From: JBAYZQ01 sp041672385
GTDB taxonomy: Bacteria; Spirochaetota; Spirochaetia; Sphaerochaetales; Sphaerochaetaceae
Direction: 5' to 3'
Assembly (NCBI GenBank): GCA_041672385.1
Contig: JBAYZQ010000036.1
Coordinates: 1-15,617, forward strand
DNA length: 15,617 nt
The position numbers and the translations under genes were made by a program. Shown here in pieces: positions 14,237 to 15,617 of this stretch. Every line of letters begins with the position of its first letter. Within the stretch, counting starts at the first letter, position 1. The notes beneath the pieces were generated by a model. The model saw only the letters and a list, made by a program, of their open reading frames with translations, was not told the DNA's origin and ran no database searches.

Positions 14237-14272
14237 AATCTTGCTTGATAACAAGCAAGATTATGTTTTTTT
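14237..14272 (+). terminator. Rho-independent terminator after the AEC transporter gene
   Basis: A perfect 11-bp stem AATCTTGCTTG/CAAGCAAGATT with loop ATAA (14237-14262) is followed by ATG and seven T. It lies 26 bases after the stop. The other strand has no T tract, so support for the convergent rhodanese gene is weaker. Confidence 0.93.
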
Positions 14273-14309
14273 AAAGAGCCTTTAATTACTTGTTTATTAA
14301 ATGGTAAGT

Positions 14310-14738
14310 TTAAATTTCCACCCCGTATGGCCAATTAATTATACCACCAAAATCATAAACATTGGTGTAACCTTTTTCTACCAATATTTTTGCAGCTTGG
14401 GCACTTCTGTTACCAGATCTACAATAAAGATAGAGTTTTTCATCTTTATTTGGAAACTGTTCTGCTACAGTATTCCCAACTACATCTAGGGGTATATTGA
14501 TTGCATCTATTACATGACCGCTGTTATATTCACTCACGGTTCTCACATCTATGATAGTTATATCCGTCTGGGTATCAAAAGCCTCTTTAGCTGTCGCAGC
14601 ATCTATCTTATTATATTGTGCTACCACTTCATCCATAGCAGTTTCTTTAACTTCATTTTGTCCAAAAGCAAATAGTAATGTTGATGTGACCAATAAAATT
14701 GTTATAATTAATAGAATGTATTTTTTATTTATTTTCAT
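14310..14738 (-). CDS. Exported single-domain rhodanese
   Basis: The 142-residue protein has an N-terminal hydrophobic segment (7-25, after MKINKK) that is a signal peptide or membrane anchor, cleavable after LFAFG or similar. A single rhodanese domain covers about 44-142: DVR (64-66), SGHVIDAINIPL (73-84) and the active loop CRSGNRS, with Cys106 as the persulfide-carrying residue. The six-residue loop is the sulfurtransferase size, not the longer Cdc25-type loop. GAGGA lies about 9 bases before the ATG. It probably handles sulfane sulfur in the periplasm; the partner is unknown. It is convergent with the AEC gene and divergent from carA. A palindrome GTGAT-TTT-ATCAC lies 53-65 bases upstream. 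Confidence 0.92.
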   Translation of the reverse strand: MKINKKYILLIITILLVTSTLLFAFGQNEVKETAMDEVVAQYNKIDAATAKEAFDTQTDITIIDVRTVSEYNSGHVIDAINIPLDVVGNTVAEQFPNKDEKLYLYCRSGNRSAQAAKILVEKGYTNVYDFGGIINWPYGVEI

Positions 14739-14790
14739 AAAATAATCCTCACTTGTATCTATAATATAAACAATTAAATTACTAACGTGA

Positions 14791-14803
14791 GTGATTTTAT
14801 CAC
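14791..14803. promoter_or_regulatory. Short palindrome upstream of the rhodanese gene
   Basis: GTGATTTTATCAC has perfect 5-bp arms around TTT, 53-65 bases before the rhodanese start and on the far side from carA. It looks like a half-length CRP/FNR-type site, but the centre is 3 rather than 4 (FNR) or 6 (CRP) bases. The regulator is unknown. Confidence 0.35.
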
Positions 14804-14862
14804 ATAAAATAATAAGAAAGAATAAGTGTTAAAGTAAATAATTTAAGGCAAGTACCATTTAT

Positions 14863-14928
14863 GCAACAATATAATAATAATGCAACATTTTTTGTATATT
14901 ATTATTAAAATTATTATAATATTGTCGC
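14863..14928. repeat. 19-bp inverted repeat upstream of carA
   Basis: The left arm 14863-14881 starts GCAACAATAT; the right arm 14910-14928 is its reverse complement except for two bases (17 of 19 match) and ends ATATTGTCGC. The loop is 28 bases. TGCAACA also occurs as direct copies at 14862, 14881 and 14943. The palindrome has no adjacent T tract that would make it a terminator. Confidence 0.75.
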
Positions 14929-14934
14929 AAAGTG

Positions 14935-14962
14935 CTTGAAATTGCAACAAATATTGTATAAT
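14935..14962 (+). promoter_or_regulatory. Candidate carA promoter
   Basis: A perfect TATAAT (14957-14962) is preceded by CTTGAA at 16 bases, or TTGAAA at 15. Start would be near 14969 and the leader about 50 bases. A TGCAACA copy (14943-14949) lies inside the spacer, and the large inverted repeat ends 6 bases upstream. Confidence 0.5.
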
Positions 14963-15018
14963 GTTTCATCAATTTAGAATAACAAAAAAAATTGCATCAT
15001 ATACACAAGGAATATAAT

Positions 15019-15617
15019 TTGACATACCTTATTTTAGAAGATTCAACTTACTACAGTGGATTCAGCTTTGGAGCGAAGGCCCCTACAATAGAGCAATTAA
15101 AAGAAAATAAAACTACTGGTGAATTAATTTTTAACACTAGCATGGTTGGTTATCAAGAAATAATAAGTGATCCTTCCTATGAAGGGCAAATAGTTATTTT
15201 TACTTATCCTCATATTGGTAACTATGGTATAAAAATTGGTGATGAGGAAAATATTTTAGAAAAAAAAATTCATGCTAAAGCAATAGTTGTTAAAGAAAAT
15301 TATCAAGGTAGTGTGGCAAGTGATAGAATTACACTTCAGCAATATTTACTCGATAATAATATAGTTGGTATTAGCGGTGTTAATACTAGAGATTTAACAT
15401 TACATTTAAGAGATAATGGTTTTAAAAGAGCAACAATAATTGAATGTGAGAAATTAGGAAAGGCAGAATTAAATAAAGTAGTATCTCATTTATTAGCATT
15501 TCCTTTTATTTCGTCTTTGAATCCTGTTGAGAATGTAGCAACTAAAGTAATTATAGAAAATCCAAAAATAAATACACCAATTGATAAACTATATGAATCT
15601 AAAAAGCATTTTGCCCT
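15019..15617 (+). CDS. carA: Carbamoyl-phosphate synthase small subunit (partial, 5' part)
   Basis: CarA is the glutamine amidotransferase subunit that feeds ammonia to CarB for carbamoyl phosphate, used for pyrimidines and arginine. The 199 codons present cover the N-terminal CPSase small-chain domain. MTYLILEDSTYYSGFSFGA and TTGELIFNT-SMVGYQEIISDPSYEGQ-IVIFTYPHIGNYGI (32-71) are family hallmarks, as are GISGVNTRDLTLHLRDNG (117-134). The amidotransferase domain lies beyond the window. The start is TTG at 15019, supported by AAGGA at 15007-15011 and by exact alignment with the usual CarA N-terminus; no ATG or GTG fits. The rare start may lower translation. carB is expected downstream but cannot be seen. 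Confidence 0.95.
   Translation, partial: MTYLILEDSTYYSGFSFGAKAPTIEQLKENKTTGELIFNTSMVGYQEIISDPSYEGQIVIFTYPHIGNYGIKIGDEENILEKKIHAKAIVVKENYQGSVASDRITLQQYLLDNNIVGISGVNTRDLTLHLRDNGFKRATIIECEKLGKAELNKVVSHLLAFPFISSLNPVENVATKVIIENPKINTPIDKLYESKKHFA

Noticed and set aside
14301..14489. 62-codon plus-strand frame
   Set aside because: It is antisense to the rhodanese gene, which shows a full catalytic loop and signal sequence.
14791..14803. FNR or CRP box upstream of the rhodanese gene
   Set aside because: The arms are similar, but the 3-base centre fits neither the 4-base FNR nor the 6-base CRP spacing; kept only as an unnamed palindrome.

Overview
The window looks like a low-GC, anaerobic bacterial chromosome. 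A spirochaete is my best guess, with modest confidence. Supporting signs are two lipoproteins with relaxed lipoboxes ending in -V-S-C, a non-canonical Rex repressor, a large oxygen-sensitive-type CoA-dehydratase activase, and a tRNA without an encoded CCA. No selfish element, CRISPR array or defence system is visible. Most of the window is ordinary chromosomal gene content.

Left part (1-4145, minus strand): a partial, acidic lipoprotein with an EF-hand-like loop runs off the left edge. Upstream of it lie an MFS transporter and a MalK/UgpC/MsmX-type sugar ABC ATPase. The ATPase has a clear promoter (TTGACA-18-TATCAT) and a rho-independent terminator. No permease or binding-protein genes are adjacent.

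Middle (4146-9535): a small secreted protein on the plus strand is followed by tRNA-Gly(CCC) and, 15 bases later, a small membrane protein that looks like a divergent BioY. The membrane gene ends one base from the convergent end of a minus-strand pair. That pair encodes a 974-aa double-domain acyl-CoA dehydratase activase and a 414-aa dehydratase-like subunit. The two overlap by 8 bases and together resemble a single ~1,400-aa protein that I recall from other anaerobes.

Right part (9536-15617): rex lies upstream of the activase pair, probably in the same transcript, and is divergent from an aspartate kinase with a shortened regulatory domain. A bidirectional terminator separates the kinase from a convergent von Willebrand factor A lipoprotein. 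Next comes a ~565-base stretch without a convincing gene. It holds a 5' UTR hairpin, three 23-bp tandem repeats and a GntR-like palindrome. An AEC-family transporter with a strong terminator, a secreted single-domain rhodanese and the 5' part of carA (TTG start) follow. carA is preceded by an unusual repeat-rich AT leader.

The most coherent functional unit is rex, activase and dehydratase-like protein: a redox sensor next to iron-sulfur proteins typical of amino-acid or acyl-CoA fermentation. The least explained sequences are the 23-bp triple repeat, the carA upstream inverted repeat, and the tRNA-membrane protein dicistron.
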